Shown piece after piece: positions 9,955 through 19,766 of a stretch of 64,000 nucleotides of DNA (position 1 is its first letter; each line of letters starts with the position of its first letter). The stretch is from an uncultured Lachnospiraceae bacterium (lineage in GTDB: Bacteria > Bacillota > Clostridia > Lachnospirales > Lachnospiraceae): the NCBI GenBank assembly GCA_905199445.1, contig CAJKGK010000004.1, forward strand, positions 62,001 to 126,000. The letters run 5' to 3'. The notes under the pieces are model-generated. The model was given only the letters and a program-made list of their open reading frames with translations, did not search any database and was not told the origin of the DNA. The position numbers were made by a program, and so were the translations under genes.

Positions 9955-10899
9955 TTAGTCCACGCGGATTCTGGGATCAATATAACCGTACAAAATATCC
10001 ACAAGCAGGTTACAGACCATCACAAATACCGCAATAATAAATACAACATTTTGTACAACCATAAAATCCTTATTCAAAATCGCTGTCATCATCATGGAAC
10101 CCACACCTGGAATCACAAACAGCTGTTCAATAAGCACGGTTCCTCCGATCAGGCCGCCCACAGACATTCCAAGAAGCGTCACAATAGGCACCAGCGCATT
10201 TCTAAGTCCATGGCGCAGTGTTACGGCTCTGGCCTTTAATCCTTTTGCTCTGGCTGTACGTATATAATCCGACGAAATAACCTCAAGCATCGCAGAACGG
10301 GTCTGCCTGGCAATAGAGGCCGTATGTCCCAAAGATAAGACAATGACCGGCATTATCAGTTTACGGATGCCGTCCACAAAATCTTCAGAAAGCGGCGTAT
10401 AGCCCTGTACCGGAAGAATTTTCAGTTTTAATGCCAAAATATAGACAAGCAAAATGCCCACCCAAAACACCGGTGTAGCGATTCCTATATTTGCAAAAAC
10501 AGAAATAAGTGAATCCAAAAACCGTCCTCTGTGGGTTGCCGCCAAAACCCCCAGCGTAACACCAAAAACAATGGCAATAATAAAAGCCGGCACTGTAACT
10601 GACAGGGTTGTCATAATTCTTTCAGGAAGCAGCTCTGTGACATCTTTTGAAAAGGCGATGGAATATCCCATTTCGCCGTGAAATAATCCCTCAATCCATT
10701 TAAAGTACTGAACATAAACCGGCTTGTCCAGGCCAAACTCTTTTGTATAGTACTCGATCTGTTCCGGTGTCGCCGTCTCGCCAAGATAAATCTGAACCGG
10801 ATTACCGGGCATTAAATGCATAACAAAAAATACAAGCACTGTCACAAGAATCAGCACAATGATGGACTGGCCAATACGTTTTAATATGTATTTACCCAT
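9955..10899 (-). CDS. Dpp/Opp-type ABC permease (DppB-like)
   Basis: A 314-residue permease beginning MGKYILKRIGQSIIVLILVT, the standard DppB N-terminus, with the long extracytoplasmic loop and the EAA region ARAKGLKARAVTLRHGLRNA. Conserved PGNP near residue 32 and PGVG near 265 are typical of the family. It follows the SBP gene after a stem-loop and is followed closely by the DppC-like gene, so the three downstream genes form one transcription unit. Confidence 0.94.
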   Translation of the reverse strand: MGKYILKRIGQSIIVLILVTVLVFFVMHLMPGNPVQIYLGETATPEQIEYYTKEFGLDKPVYVQYFKWIEGLFHGEMGYSIAFSKDVTELLPERIMTTLSVTVPAFIIAIVFGVTLGVLAATHRGRFLDSLISVFANIGIATPVFWVGILLVYILALKLKILPVQGYTPLSEDFVDGIRKLIMPVIVLSLGHTASIARQTRSAMLEVISSDYIRTARAKGLKARAVTLRHGLRNALVPIVTLLGMSVGGLIGGTVLIEQLFVIPGVGSMMMTAILNKDFMVVQNVVFIIAVFVMVCNLLVDILYGYIDPRIRVD

Positions 10900-10924
10900 A
10901 TCGTTTATCCTTTCTCATGATACG

Positions 10925-10972
10925 TCAGGGGCTGGCGCCCATGCATCTTTGCATCGGTATCACAGCCCCTGA
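10925..10972 (-). terminator. Stem-loop between the Dpp-type SBP and its permeases
   Basis: A perfect 10-bp GC-rich stem TCAGGGGCTG (10925-10934) / CAGCCCCTGA (10963-10972) lies between the SBP stop and the permease start. There is no U-run, so it is more likely a 3'-end stabiliser or partial attenuator that keeps SBP mRNA in excess over the permease part. Confidence 0.6.
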
Positions 10973-10996
10973 AATTAACGTATAACCGCTTTTTAA

Positions 10997-12658
10997 TTAT
11001 TGATCCAGCCAGGCCTTTGCCGGTGTCCATGTTGCTGCATGATAATATGTAAAATGATCATCCTGAACATAAGGCGCTTTAATTGCATACATGGCATTTA
11101 CATATAAAGGTTTGCCAAACAATGCATATTCATCATATATTTTCTTCTGAAGATCCATTTCATACTGAACCTTTGTCTCATCATCCTTGGCTGTGCGTAT
11201 ATCTGCCAGTAAATCCAGACAGTCCTGCGGATGAGAAATTCCCTTGGCATAATAAGCTCCGGACGGATCCAGATGACGTCCCATATAAAGTCCCAGATCA
11301 GGGCTTACTGAAGCAAAATGCCAGTAAATACCCTCCCATCCGTTACTCATCAGATCATTGCCTTTCGTAGCATCGACCATCTCCACCTGAGTTCGAATTC
11401 CCACCTGAGTCAGCTGATCTGCAATAGCTGTCGCCCAGTTTTGCATTCCATTGGGCGTCCACAATGTTGTGTCAAAACCATCGGCATATCCGGCTTCTGC
11501 CAGAAGTTCTTTTGCCTTTTCCGGATTATAAGGGTATCCGTCCACATCCTCATTGTAGGTTATCGCCCCGGGCGCTGCCCACTGATTTGTTGTTGTATAA
11601 TAGCCATATCCCAGTGCCTGAGTGATGGTTTCAGTATCAATGGCATAACACATGGCCTGACGTACCTTTGCATCATAAAATGGATCGTTTTCATCAGCAC
11701 TGCTTGGAATAATACCCGTTGTTTCCACGCCTACACCATTGGTGTTAATTTCAAATACATAATCACTGCTGCCGTCCAGGTTCTTGACAGTATCAATACT
11801 TGCATAGGAAATCATATCAATTTCACCTGCAGTCAGTGCATTTTCCAATGTGGTCGGCTCTGCAATAATGGAGAACTCCACACCGTCCAGATAAGGGGCG
11901 CCATCCCAATAGTCGGCATTCTTTTCATACTTCACGGAAACCCCCTGGGTAAACGCTTTCTCAATAAACGGACCTGTACCTACCGCATTGCCTCTGGCCC
12001 AATCTTCTCCGCCGTTTTCTTCAAAAGCTGTAGGAGACATATAATACACAAAAAATCCAATAGACTCTAACGCAGAAGAACGCCATGCATCCAGAGTAAT
12101 AACAACCGTATACGCATCAGGACATTCGATGGATGCCACATCCGCCACCTCGGTCCGTCCCTTTTCCTTATATTTTTCAATATTCCATTTTACCGCCTCT
12201 GCATTAAAATCTGTGCCGTCATGAAATTTTACGCCTTCACGAAGATGGAAGGTAATGGTGGCCGCATCTGCATCCGTTTCCCAGCTTGTTGCCAGCTCTG
12301 GGGCCAGATTTCCTTTTTCATCATAAAAGGTCAATGAATTAAAGGATGTACGTAAAAACTGCTGGAAAGAGTTATTTGTTATTTCCGGTGTAAAACCGAT
12401 CACCGTTGGACTCTGTCCGGTACCTACCTTTAATACACCTCCGGACTTTGCGGTTTTTTCCTCTTTTGCACCATCCGACTCCCCGGATTTTCCCCCGGCT
12501 GTATTCACAGTTTCCCCGGTTGACGAAGCCGCAGCGGACGACTCCTGAGACGCAGATGCATTTTGTGAACTTCCCCCATCACCGCCGCAGGCCGTCAAAA
12601 GCATGGTCAGACAAAGCATGGACGCTGCCGCTGCAGATAAACGGTTTCTCATTTTCAT
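10997..12658 (-). CDS. Family-5 solute-binding lipoprotein of the Dpp/Opp-type importer
   Basis: A 553-residue protein with a signal peptide and lipobox LTAC at about residues 21-24, then a Gly/Ser/Ala-rich linker and a family-5 (DppA/OppA) binding fold. Typical segments are ATSWETDADAATITFHLREG and RQAMCYAIDTETITQALGYG. AGGAGG lies 9 nt before the ATG at 12658. It is the first gene of an operon SBP-DppB-DppC-fused ATPase and lies downstream of the response regulator at 12895-14457, which probably controls it. Ligand unknown: peptides are the default for the family, but short glycans are possible. Confidence 0.93.
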   Translation of the reverse strand: MKMRNRLSAAAASMLCLTMLLTACGGDGGSSQNASASQESSAAASSTGETVNTAGGKSGESDGAKEEKTAKSGGVLKVGTGQSPTVIGFTPEITNNSFQQFLRTSFNSLTFYDEKGNLAPELATSWETDADAATITFHLREGVKFHDGTDFNAEAVKWNIEKYKEKGRTEVADVASIECPDAYTVVITLDAWRSSALESIGFFVYYMSPTAFEENGGEDWARGNAVGTGPFIEKAFTQGVSVKYEKNADYWDGAPYLDGVEFSIIAEPTTLENALTAGEIDMISYASIDTVKNLDGSSDYVFEINTNGVGVETTGIIPSSADENDPFYDAKVRQAMCYAIDTETITQALGYGYYTTTNQWAAPGAITYNEDVDGYPYNPEKAKELLAEAGYADGFDTTLWTPNGMQNWATAIADQLTQVGIRTQVEMVDATKGNDLMSNGWEGIYWHFASVSPDLGLYMGRHLDPSGAYYAKGISHPQDCLDLLADIRTAKDDETKVQYEMDLQKKIYDEYALFGKPLYVNAMYAIKAPYVQDDHFTYYHAATWTPAKAWLDQ

Positions 12659-12750
12659 AGTGTTTTACCTCCTAACATTTTTCCAGCGATTTCCCTTAAC
12701 CCATCAGAATACCCGATCGCTGTTCACGTTTTGTTGATGTTGATGTTCAT

Positions 12751-12779
12751 ATTATATCTATATCTAAAAAGGTAAACTA
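12751..12779 (-). promoter_or_regulatory. Probable activator-dependent promoter of the Dpp-type operon
   Basis: On the minus strand TATAAT (12756-12751) has a poor -35 (TAGTTT, 12779-12774) at 17-nt spacing, as expected for a promoter needing an AraC-type activator. The repeated GTTGAT units at about 12733-12746 on the plus strand fall just downstream of the expected start of transcription. Confidence 0.45.
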
Positions 12780-12828
12780 ATAATCCACCTCACATTTTTT
12801 GTTCTTTTACCGTCTTTTTTTCATCAAA

Positions 12829-12870
12829 AAGGCAGAACAAAAATCAAAGCTTCGATTTTTGTTCTGCCTT
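12829..12870 (-). terminator. Terminator after the first YesN-like regulator gene
   Basis: A perfect 17-bp stem (12829-12845 with 12854-12870, arms beginning AAGGCAGAAC and ending GTTCTGCCTT) with an 8-nt loop is followed on the minus strand by TTTGATG. It separates the regulator pair from the SBP operon. Confidence 0.85.
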
Positions 12871-12894
12871 CATAAAAAAAGTTGTAATAATCCG

Positions 12895-14457
12895 TTATTT
12901 TTGCATTTTTCCGTTTCTCCAAACTCTGGGAGAAACCCCAGTATACTTTTTAAACAGCTTGGAAAAATAAGAGAAATTATCACAGCCAACCTCCTGCGCA
13001 ATACGACTGATATTAAAATCCGTGGTCTCCATAAGAAACACTGCCTTTTCCATCCGTTGATTGGCAATAAACTGAGACAGATTTTCCCCGGTTTCATTTT
13101 TAAATACTCTGGATACATAATCCGGACTTAAATTGACCGTTTCTGACAAAATATCCCGACCCAGCGGTTCACTCAGATGGGTACACACATAGCTTTTAAT
13201 CCGTTCTACCACAGCCTGATTCGATGTATCACATTTAAAACCTGTTTTCAAAAAAGGGGCCAGCCCTTTTTCTACCCAGCGTTTTAATGCTTCAACAGTT
13301 TCCACGGCATTGACCCCGCTGACCCAGGAAACTTCCGGATTGCGTATATGGTTCTTTTCCATAGCCACAATAAACATACGCATCAGTTCATTTTGAATAT
13401 CCTTCAGCCGCTGGTAATTAAGCATATGATTAAATTCCAGCTTTTTCATAAATATACCAAATTCTTTCAAAAACCCGTCCACATTTCCATAGTTTAAAAT
13501 ATCCTGCCACTGAGCCGGTACAGTAATTTTCCCACCGTCAAGCCCTGGATCGCAGTCTCTTTCCAGCATAATTTCCTCAGCGCCGGCCACATCATTTTTT
13601 TCTATTCTTTGGAGCCGACACAACCCATCATACAGTTCCTCGCAAAACAAAGGGTTACTGACATAACAAAACACAGATGTACCTACATATTTACGGCAGA
13701 CTTCCAAAAACTTTTGAATTTTTAAAATCCAGTCTTTTTCATCTCCGCCTTCACAGATCAGCACAAATCTATCCCCGTCTTCCACAACCCGACAGGAATA
13801 AAGATCCTCAAGAACGATCTCCCGGGCCAGATTAGACAGGGAAAATATAAGTAATTCATCATTCCATTTTTCCATGCGGGTTCGAATCTTTTTTGTGCTG
13901 ATTAAAATCAATATCCATGTACTGTCCTTGTTAAAATCAATTTCCTGCTTGCCTGCCCGCTCTTCCATAGTTTCCGGCGAACGGCCGGATTTAGCCAGTA
14001 CCCAGTGCCAAAACAGTGCTTCCGCTTCCCGTTTATTTTCCAGCCAGTATTCACCTACTTTTGTTTTTGTCCGATCCGCCCTGGCTGCCAAAATCCGTTC
14101 CACTGCTTTGGAAATGGTTTTTTCCATCTCCTCAAAATTAACCGGCTTCACGACATAATCAAAAACCTTCAGCTGCAAAGCCCGTCTGGCATAGTCAAAC
14201 TCTGAATGACAGGTCAAAAAAATCACCTCTGTATCCATTCCCTTCTGTCGCAGCCATTCCACCAATGAAAGCCCGTCCTCCCTGGGCATCTCAATATCAC
14301 AGATCATCAAATCAATCGTTTCATTCATCAGAATTTCCCGGGCCTTTGCTGCATTATAAGCCGAAAAGGTCTGATCTACTCCGGTTTTTGCCCAGTCAAT
14401 GGTCGTCTGTATTGCCCGCACAGTAAATATTTCATCGTCTACAATCAGCAGCTTCAT
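12895..14457 (-). CDS. AraC-type response regulator (YesN-like), first two-component system
   Basis: A 520-residue regulator with an N-terminal receiver domain (MKLLIVDDE; phospho-acceptor Asp about residue 54 in LMICDIEMP), a long central region and a C-terminal pair of AraC helix-turn-helix motifs (ILSETVNLSPDYVSRVFKNE and FNISRIAQEVGCDNFSYFSK). It should bind DNA after phosphorylation by the sensor encoded just upstream; the two genes overlap by 4 nt (ATGA), which means translational coupling. The likely target is the Dpp-type operon directly downstream. YesM/YesN pairs usually control sugar or peptide importers in Firmicutes. Confidence 0.94.
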   Translation of the reverse strand: MKLLIVDDEIFTVRAIQTTIDWAKTGVDQTFSAYNAAKAREILMNETIDLMICDIEMPREDGLSLVEWLRQKGMDTEVIFLTCHSEFDYARRALQLKVFDYVVKPVNFEEMEKTISKAVERILAARADRTKTKVGEYWLENKREAEALFWHWVLAKSGRSPETMEERAGKQEIDFNKDSTWILILISTKKIRTRMEKWNDELLIFSLSNLAREIVLEDLYSCRVVEDGDRFVLICEGGDEKDWILKIQKFLEVCRKYVGTSVFCYVSNPLFCEELYDGLCRLQRIEKNDVAGAEEIMLERDCDPGLDGGKITVPAQWQDILNYGNVDGFLKEFGIFMKKLEFNHMLNYQRLKDIQNELMRMFIVAMEKNHIRNPEVSWVSGVNAVETVEALKRWVEKGLAPFLKTGFKCDTSNQAVVERIKSYVCTHLSEPLGRDILSETVNLSPDYVSRVFKNETGENLSQFIANQRMEKAVFLMETTDFNISRIAQEVGCDNFSYFSKLFKKYTGVSPRVWRNGKMQK

Positions 14458-16112
14458 TCAGTCCCCTCCCCATCAAGTTGTATAAAAATTTCGATTTTAG
14501 CTCCATGGTCATTAGAAGCCTGAATACAAGCCCTGTCCCTGTACTGAAGCTTAAGGCGTTTTTTTATATTTACAATGCCCACGTGCTTACCCTCTTTACT
14601 TATTTCTCCGTGATCATCCATAATAAATGCTAAAGCCTCATCAGAAAAACCCCGTCCGTTATCCCTGACCACAATATAAAGCGTATGATCTTTGACCCCT
14701 ATATCAATATCAATTTTTGTATATGCATACATATCAAAGGCATGTTTAATAATATTTTCTACAAACGTAAGAATCGTCATCACTGGAATCGGTATATTCA
14801 TAGCCCGTGTTTCAACATTCATATTACATTCCAGGCAATCCGGAAAACGCAGAAGCTGCATCCCCACATAATTTTTTACGTTTTCCAGTTCTTCCCTGAT
14901 GGGAACCATGGAAGATCCCTGACTTCGAAATGTATATCGAATATAACCGGACAAATACTGAGTCATTTTTTGGATCATAGAAATTTCCCGAATCTGAGCA
15001 AGGCTATTGATTGTATTAATCACATTCAGGAAAAAATGAGGTTTAATCTGATAATGGAGGTATTCAAGCTCCACCTTTTGCCGATGAATTTCTTCCTCGT
15101 AAATATCTATTTTCAAATTCTTAATCTCTGAAGCCATCTCATTAAAATTTTTGAAAATTGCATCAAACTCCTGGCTGCTTCCCGGAGACGTCAGACGAAA
15201 GTCCAGATTTCCGGTCTCAACACTTTCAATTGCACTGCGTATTCGATTCAGCGGAGTAAATATATAGTGTTTATAAATGAATGTAAAACAGATGACCGCT
15301 GCCACCACCAGAATACTGGCCAGAATAATAATTTTCTGAAAATCACTGAGAAGCTGATAAACCGGAACCTTCACCATATGCATGGAAACATAAAGTCCGG
15401 CAGCCGACAAAAAACTTTCCACCACAAAGGTATCTCTGACACGGCTTTGATCCTCTTTATTATACATATATCTGGATGCTTTCATTGTATCCATAATATT
15501 GATTCGGGAAATCCGGCCAATATCCAGGGCTTCGATCTGCCGGATCATCTCGTCCATATTCAGCCATGCCCCAATATAGGTGTCCTGATTATTAATCAAA
15601 TAAACAAAATAATGGCTGCCTTCGATATTCATTGTACGCCATGTATGCACATCCCTGGCCAGGGCCATGGGAATATGATCACATATGTAAGTACTCACCG
15701 TCTCTCCCTGCTCATAAGAAGTATCGCCCCTTGTATACTGAGAAAATTCACCGTACTTTCCCTGCCATGTAAACATACCGTCAACCAGCTCATAAAGCCC
15801 GAGAGCTTTTTTCATCTCTTTATGAAGTTCCTCTCTGGCCATAAACCGTTGATTATCATTATCCGTATTCAGCTGATCTGCTTCGTCTGCACAAAGCTGT
15901 AAAAGAAAATCGCACACACTGCTCATTTTCGTATTCATCTCTGTGACATAAGAATCCAGCAGTTTTTTTGCCGAATCATGGATCTGCTGATCAGCCAGCT
16001 TCACGGAATAGTAATTATTCAAATATAAAATAATAATGAGCGGAACAACAATAAGCATTAAAAACCCGATCAGCTTAAATTTCAATGACCGAAATATTTT
16101 CTCACCTGCCAT
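14454..16112 (-). CDS. Membrane sensor histidine kinase (YesM-like), first two-component system
   Basis: A 552-residue kinase with a transmembrane segment at about residues 12-32, an extracytoplasmic sensor region to about 258, a second membrane segment 259-282, a HAMP linker, and a His_kinase domain of the LytS/YesM type with the phospho-acceptor His near residue 359 (YQIKPHFFLN). The ATPase domain follows (N-box FVENIIKHAF, G-box RDNGRGFS). GGAGG precedes the ATG at 16112. It starts only 72 bp after the malonate decarboxylase gene mdcH, so it may be partly transcribed from that operon. The signal is unknown. Confidence 0.93.
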   Translation of the reverse strand: MAGEKIFRSLKFKLIGFLMLIVVPLIIILYLNNYYSVKLADQQIHDSAKKLLDSYVTEMNTKMSSVCDFLLQLCADEADQLNTDNDNQRFMAREELHKEMKKALGLYELVDGMFTWQGKYGEFSQYTRGDTSYEQGETVSTYICDHIPMALARDVHTWRTMNIEGSHYFVYLINNQDTYIGAWLNMDEMIRQIEALDIGRISRINIMDTMKASRYMYNKEDQSRVRDTFVVESFLSAAGLYVSMHMVKVPVYQLLSDFQKIIILASILVVAAVICFTFIYKHYIFTPLNRIRSAIESVETGNLDFRLTSPGSSQEFDAIFKNFNEMASEIKNLKIDIYEEEIHRQKVELEYLHYQIKPHFFLNVINTINSLAQIREISMIQKMTQYLSGYIRYTFRSQGSSMVPIREELENVKNYVGMQLLRFPDCLECNMNVETRAMNIPIPVMTILTFVENIIKHAFDMYAYTKIDIDIGVKDHTLYIVVRDNGRGFSDEALAFIMDDHGEISKEGKHVGIVNIKKRLKLQYRDRACIQASNDHGAKIEIFIQLDGEGTE

Positions 16113-16184
16113 TTTGCAACCTCCCGATCCGACACATTCTAATGGTTACTATATATGAAATTGCAAAATTGGGCAAGTAAAAAC

Positions 16185-17084
16185 TTAAAGAAAATACCCC
16201 GGATCACCGCTCATCCACTTCAGGTCTCCATAAGATCTTTTCCCGATTTCCGTAAGGATATGTGTCGGCCCTACCTCCACAAAGGTTTCCACCCCCAACT
16301 CTTTCATAAGCGTTATACCATCATACCAGCGAACCGGCCGACATACGCCTTCTTCCAGATCCCTTCTTATCTGATCGGCATTTCCTGCACTTCGAGCCGT
16401 ACTGTTCATAATGTAAATCTTATTGGGCCGTGCCCAGGATATCCCTCCGCAGAGAATTTTAAGTTTTTCTGCAACAGGATTCATAAGCAGACAGTGGGAA
16501 GGAACCTTGACATTCAGCCAGACAACTTTGGCCGGATACTTTTTATGGATAAAAAATGCAATCCTTTCCAGATCCTGCCTGGATCCGGAAAGGACGCACT
16601 GCCTGTCCTCATTAATTGTTGCAAGATAAACACAGACTTCCGGGATTTCTGCCCTAAACGCTTCAAGTATATCTTCCATCAGGCCTGCACTAATTCCAGA
16701 AACAGCCATCATTCCATAGCCGGAAGAAAACATCTGCTCCATCATAGCGCCCCTGGCTTCAACTAACCTTAAGCCATCTTCATACTTTAAAACCCCACCG
16801 GTCACTGCAGCCGCAAAACTGCCGACAGAGTGCCCGGATACAAACTCAAAACTGCAATACTGTTTCAGAAAATCGCTCCAGACACACTGAAAAATATAAA
16901 TACAAAGCTGAGTGTACCTGTTAGATTGCAAAGCCCTGGCTGTATCCATCTGCTCCCAGGATTCCCCTAAAACCTGAGATGCCTGACGCAGCTTTTTACC
17001 AGCCGCCTCTGTATTTGGCAGCTGATGCAGCATCCCACATTTTTCAAACCCCTGACCTGTAAAAATAAATGCCGTTTTTCTCAT
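16185..17084 (-). CDS. mdcH: Malonyl-CoA:ACP transacylase of malonate decarboxylase
   Basis: A 299-residue FabD-type acyltransferase: the nucleophile serine is in GHSVG (about residue 90) and the N-terminus TAFIFTGQG matches the family oxyanion region. In malonate decarboxylase systems MdcH loads malonyl from malonyl-CoA onto the thiol of the MdcC prosthetic group to start the cycle. Housekeeping fabD would normally sit with fatty-acid genes; its place behind mdcG supports the mdcH role. GAGGAAA precedes the start. The gap to mdcG is 29 bp. Confidence 0.88.
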   Translation of the reverse strand: MRKTAFIFTGQGFEKCGMLHQLPNTEAAGKKLRQASQVLGESWEQMDTARALQSNRYTQLCIYIFQCVWSDFLKQYCSFEFVSGHSVGSFAAAVTGGVLKYEDGLRLVEARGAMMEQMFSSGYGMMAVSGISAGLMEDILEAFRAEIPEVCVYLATINEDRQCVLSGSRQDLERIAFFIHKKYPAKVVWLNVKVPSHCLLMNPVAEKLKILCGGISWARPNKIYIMNSTARSAGNADQIRRDLEEGVCRPVRWYDGITLMKELGVETFVEVGPTHILTEIGKRSYGDLKWMSGDPGYFL

Positions 17085-17113
17085 TTAAATTTCCTCATTA
17101 AAATGTAACCCGT

Positions 17114-17791
17114 TTAAATTGTATCTGACAATCGGCAGCCATCCATAGTTTTCAGCAAAAATTGCTTTGGAGAACCCACATATTCTTCTAGTGAAACCCA
17201 CCCATGGGGACCTTCCACCACAGCATCCGCCCGACGTTTTGAATGCTTTAATACTTTATCAATCTGTCTGCAGACTTCCCTTAGATCCTGTGCCGAACCA
17301 GTTTCCTCTATTCTGCATTTCTTCAGTTTAATCAGCACATCGATGTCACTGGCCGGGCCACACACTTTCATCCCTGTCGCCAATGCAAAGCCAACACTTC
17401 CGCCGATGCCAATCGATGCAATATACGTATCATATAGCCCCATTGCTCCGATCTGTCCATCCAGCATCCACAACGGCTCATATACTGACCGCCAAAAATC
17501 CGACTGTTTATCATCATCAGACGAAAATCCGGCTAAAAATGACCTGAGAATTTGTTCCGGAGTTTTGATTTCAGAAACAGCATCTGTAGCCACCATACAT
17601 GCAAATCGATGGCAGCGATCATATCCCCGGATGCCAACAGGTATCCAATCATAGCATTCATCACACAACCCACGTCGAACCACAACCCACGGACATTTCC
17701 TCAGCATATCCCGCGCCCACGGAGGAAGGGGACGGTCAAATAGGGGCTGTTTTAGTTTCAGCAAATCATGTACCCATGGTTTTTCATTCAT
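17114..17791 (-). CDS. mdcG: Phosphoribosyl-dephospho-CoA transferase (malonate decarboxylase holo-ACP synthase)
   Basis: A 225-residue protein matching MdcG. The nucleotidyltransferase motif GPASDIDVLIKLKK (about residues 145-158) carries the metal-binding Asp pair. MdcG attaches the triphosphoribosyl-dephospho-CoA made by MdcB to a serine of MdcC. The N-terminal half contains WARDMLRKCPWVVVRRG, typical of the family. It overlaps the beta/gamma subunit gene by 8 nt, so it is translationally coupled. Confidence 0.93.
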   Translation of the reverse strand: MNEKPWVHDLLKLKQPLFDRPLPPWARDMLRKCPWVVVRRGLCDECYDWIPVGIRGYDRCHRFACMVATDAVSEIKTPEQILRSFLAGFSSDDDKQSDFWRSVYEPLWMLDGQIGAMGLYDTYIASIGIGGSVGFALATGMKVCGPASDIDVLIKLKKCRIEETGSAQDLREVCRQIDKVLKHSKRRADAVVEGPHGWVSLEEYVGSPKQFLLKTMDGCRLSDTI

Positions 17792-19421
17792 TTTCCCATG
17801 CTCCGGCCATCAGACTGCGAATTTCAATGGATAAACGGCGCCATACTTGTGCATTTTGTGTACAAAGACGGTAGGACAAATCATGTCCGTTGGTTTCTGA
17901 TCTATGAATACCCTTTAAAATCTCATTTTTTAATCGATTGATATCATCCTCATCCGGACAATCATGATTTTTCAGCTTTAATAATGTATTAACAGCGCCC
18001 AGACAATGAAATGAATGAATATCATAAGCAATCGCCGCCACATGATCAGCTGCCTTATCCATATCTGCAATAGATCGTTTCGTAATTCTTGCAGCCGATT
18101 TTTTTGACATGGCATGGACCATGATCGTCTCATCATCCAGCGCAATCATATAACTGCCCTGCAGCCCATGAGCCAAAAAAGCACCGGAAATGGCATTACC
18201 TACGATAACCGTAATAACAGCATGACCCATATGTCTGGCCGTTGCGTAGGCATCTACCGCAGCCGCACATGACAAAAAGATACCTTGTTGTTCCTCAATA
18301 TAGCCGTAAGCCTGACTGGGCACATCCACAATAGCGACGATTGGCCGTTTCTGGCTTTTTTCCCTGTCTTCTTCCACTGCCTGACGAACAAGACGAGCAA
18401 TTTCCCAGCCCTGCTGCAGCCCCACTTCCCCCTTCATTGCTCTGGGATACACACTATTTTCATCCGGCACCACACAAATTGCACGGGCAGTCTTATCTCC
18501 CATACTTATATCCCGGCATAAAACTGAATCAATATGTTCCTGGCATTGGTCATTTCTTTTTCCCGTCAGCCCATCAAACCAGATACGTCCCCGGCTAAGG
18601 ATGCCTGCGGGCTTTAAATTGCAGTCTTCATTTTTCCTTTCAGGTGCTGCTTCATCAATTTTTCTCCGAAAATAATCCACCATTGTACTGCGATGTACAG
18701 GAATACCCTTTACCATACAGCTGCGGATGGCTTCCTTAACTGAGGTGATATGATCCATCACAAGAACATCAGCCAGTCCCTGACAAACACGTTGATTTCC
18801 CCCGATTGTGCGATACGTCAATTCTTTATCTGACGCATCCCATTCCAAAATCCCGGCTTCCTGCTCAATAACCTCCGGACCATTCAGTGTAAGCCGGCCT
18901 TCCTTTGTCATTATAAGGTAAGAAAAAAGGGCGCTGGTCATAGACATTCCGCCAAAGCATCCCACTTTTCCCGGAATAACCCCAATAACCGGAACAAAGA
19001 CTCTAAGCTGCACAAGCAGATCCTGAATTTCTGCAATCGCCAGAAGCCCATAATTAGCTTCCTGAAGACGCACGCCACCGGTATCCATAACAATCAACGG
19101 CCAGATCAGATGCCCGTTCTGATTATCCCGCAGCGCCTGAGTCAGGGCCGCCGCAAATTTTGCACCAGATATTTCTCCGATGCCGCCGCCCTGAAACCGG
19201 CCTTCCATCGCAATAACCAATGCATCCTGTCCTTCAAACTGACCTTTCATCACAACCATTCCGTCATCGTTTTGAGCAACAATCCCCTGCTTCAACAGGT
19301 GCGGAGATTTTAAATGTTCAAATGGGCCCAAAAGCTCTCTGGCTGTCCCCTGATCCAAAAGTGCATATGCCCTTTCTCTGGCTCCAAGTTCCGTAAAACT
19401 CTCATTCACATTAAAATTCAT
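17784..19421 (-). CDS. mdcDE: Fused malonate decarboxylase beta and gamma subunits (MdcD-MdcE)
   Basis: A 545-residue carboxyl-transferase-type protein. Residues about 1-270 match MdcD (SFTELGARERAYALL, FQGGGIGEISGAKFAAAL, VIGVIPGKVGCFGGMSM, LNGPEVIEQEAGI). From about 275 on it matches MdcE (SRGRIWFDGLTG, GEVGLQQGWEIARLVRQAVE, YGYIEEQQGIFLSCAAAVDA). Together they decarboxylate malonyl-S-MdcC to acetyl-S-MdcC. In Klebsiella and Pseudomonas these are two proteins; here there is no stop between them. It overlaps mdcC by 11 nt and mdcG by 8 nt. Confidence 0.93.
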   Translation of the reverse strand: MNFNVNESFTELGARERAYALLDQGTARELLGPFEHLKSPHLLKQGIVAQNDDGMVVMKGQFEGQDALVIAMEGRFQGGGIGEISGAKFAAALTQALRDNQNGHLIWPLIVMDTGGVRLQEANYGLLAIAEIQDLLVQLRVFVPVIGVIPGKVGCFGGMSMTSALFSYLIMTKEGRLTLNGPEVIEQEAGILEWDASDKELTYRTIGGNQRVCQGLADVLVMDHITSVKEAIRSCMVKGIPVHRSTMVDYFRRKIDEAAPERKNEDCNLKPAGILSRGRIWFDGLTGKRNDQCQEHIDSVLCRDISMGDKTARAICVVPDENSVYPRAMKGEVGLQQGWEIARLVRQAVEEDREKSQKRPIVAIVDVPSQAYGYIEEQQGIFLSCAAAVDAYATARHMGHAVITVIVGNAISGAFLAHGLQGSYMIALDDETIMVHAMSKKSAARITKRSIADMDKAADHVAAIAYDIHSFHCLGAVNTLLKLKNHDCPDEDDINRLKNEILKGIHRSETNGHDLSYRLCTQNAQVWRRLSIEIRSLMAGAWENE

Positions 19422-19752
19422 CTGATCCCACCGCCTTTTTTGCCAAAATCACTCTATCCTGATCCTGAATTTTTTCCAGAACCTGCAAAAGCCTTAAATT
19501 CACAACACCAGGGGTCGCACCGCAATCATTGATTTCCACATGTACACTTACTGGATTTTCCTGAAAAAAACGTTCCAGAACACATTGCCAGATAGGACCG
19601 TTGCCTTCCAGACTTGTCGTAACTTCCACACATGCAGTTTCAGATGTCGATGGTTCCATAAGAACCTCCAAATTCCCCGAACCTGCAACTCCGGCCCAGG
19701 CTTTACTGTGAATCTGCTGTTTTGTTCCAAATACATAATTTAAAACTTCCAT
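19411..19752 (-). CDS. mdcC: Malonate decarboxylase acyl carrier protein (delta subunit)
   Basis: A 113-residue carrier protein. With the ATG at 19752 (GGGAGC upstream) the serine in VAGSGNLEVLMEP is residue 25, the position that carries the 2'-(5''-phosphoribosyl)-3'-dephospho-CoA group in the Klebsiella protein. Seven extra in-frame codons upstream have no better ribosome binding site. Malonyl and acetyl are carried on the thiol of this group between MdcA and the DE subunit. It lies between mdcA (14-bp gap) and mdcDE (11-nt overlap). Confidence 0.92.
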   Translation of the reverse strand: MEVLNYVFGTKQQIHSKAWAGVAGSGNLEVLMEPSTSETACVEVTTSLEGNGPIWQCVLERFFQENPVSVHVEINDCGATPGVVNLRLLQVLEKIQDQDRVILAKKAVGSDEF

Positions 19753-19766
19753 AAATGCGCTCCCTT

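Noticed and set aside
11318..12070. 250-codon plus-strand open frame opposite the Dpp-type SBP
   Set aside because: Antisense of a conserved SBP, no start signal.
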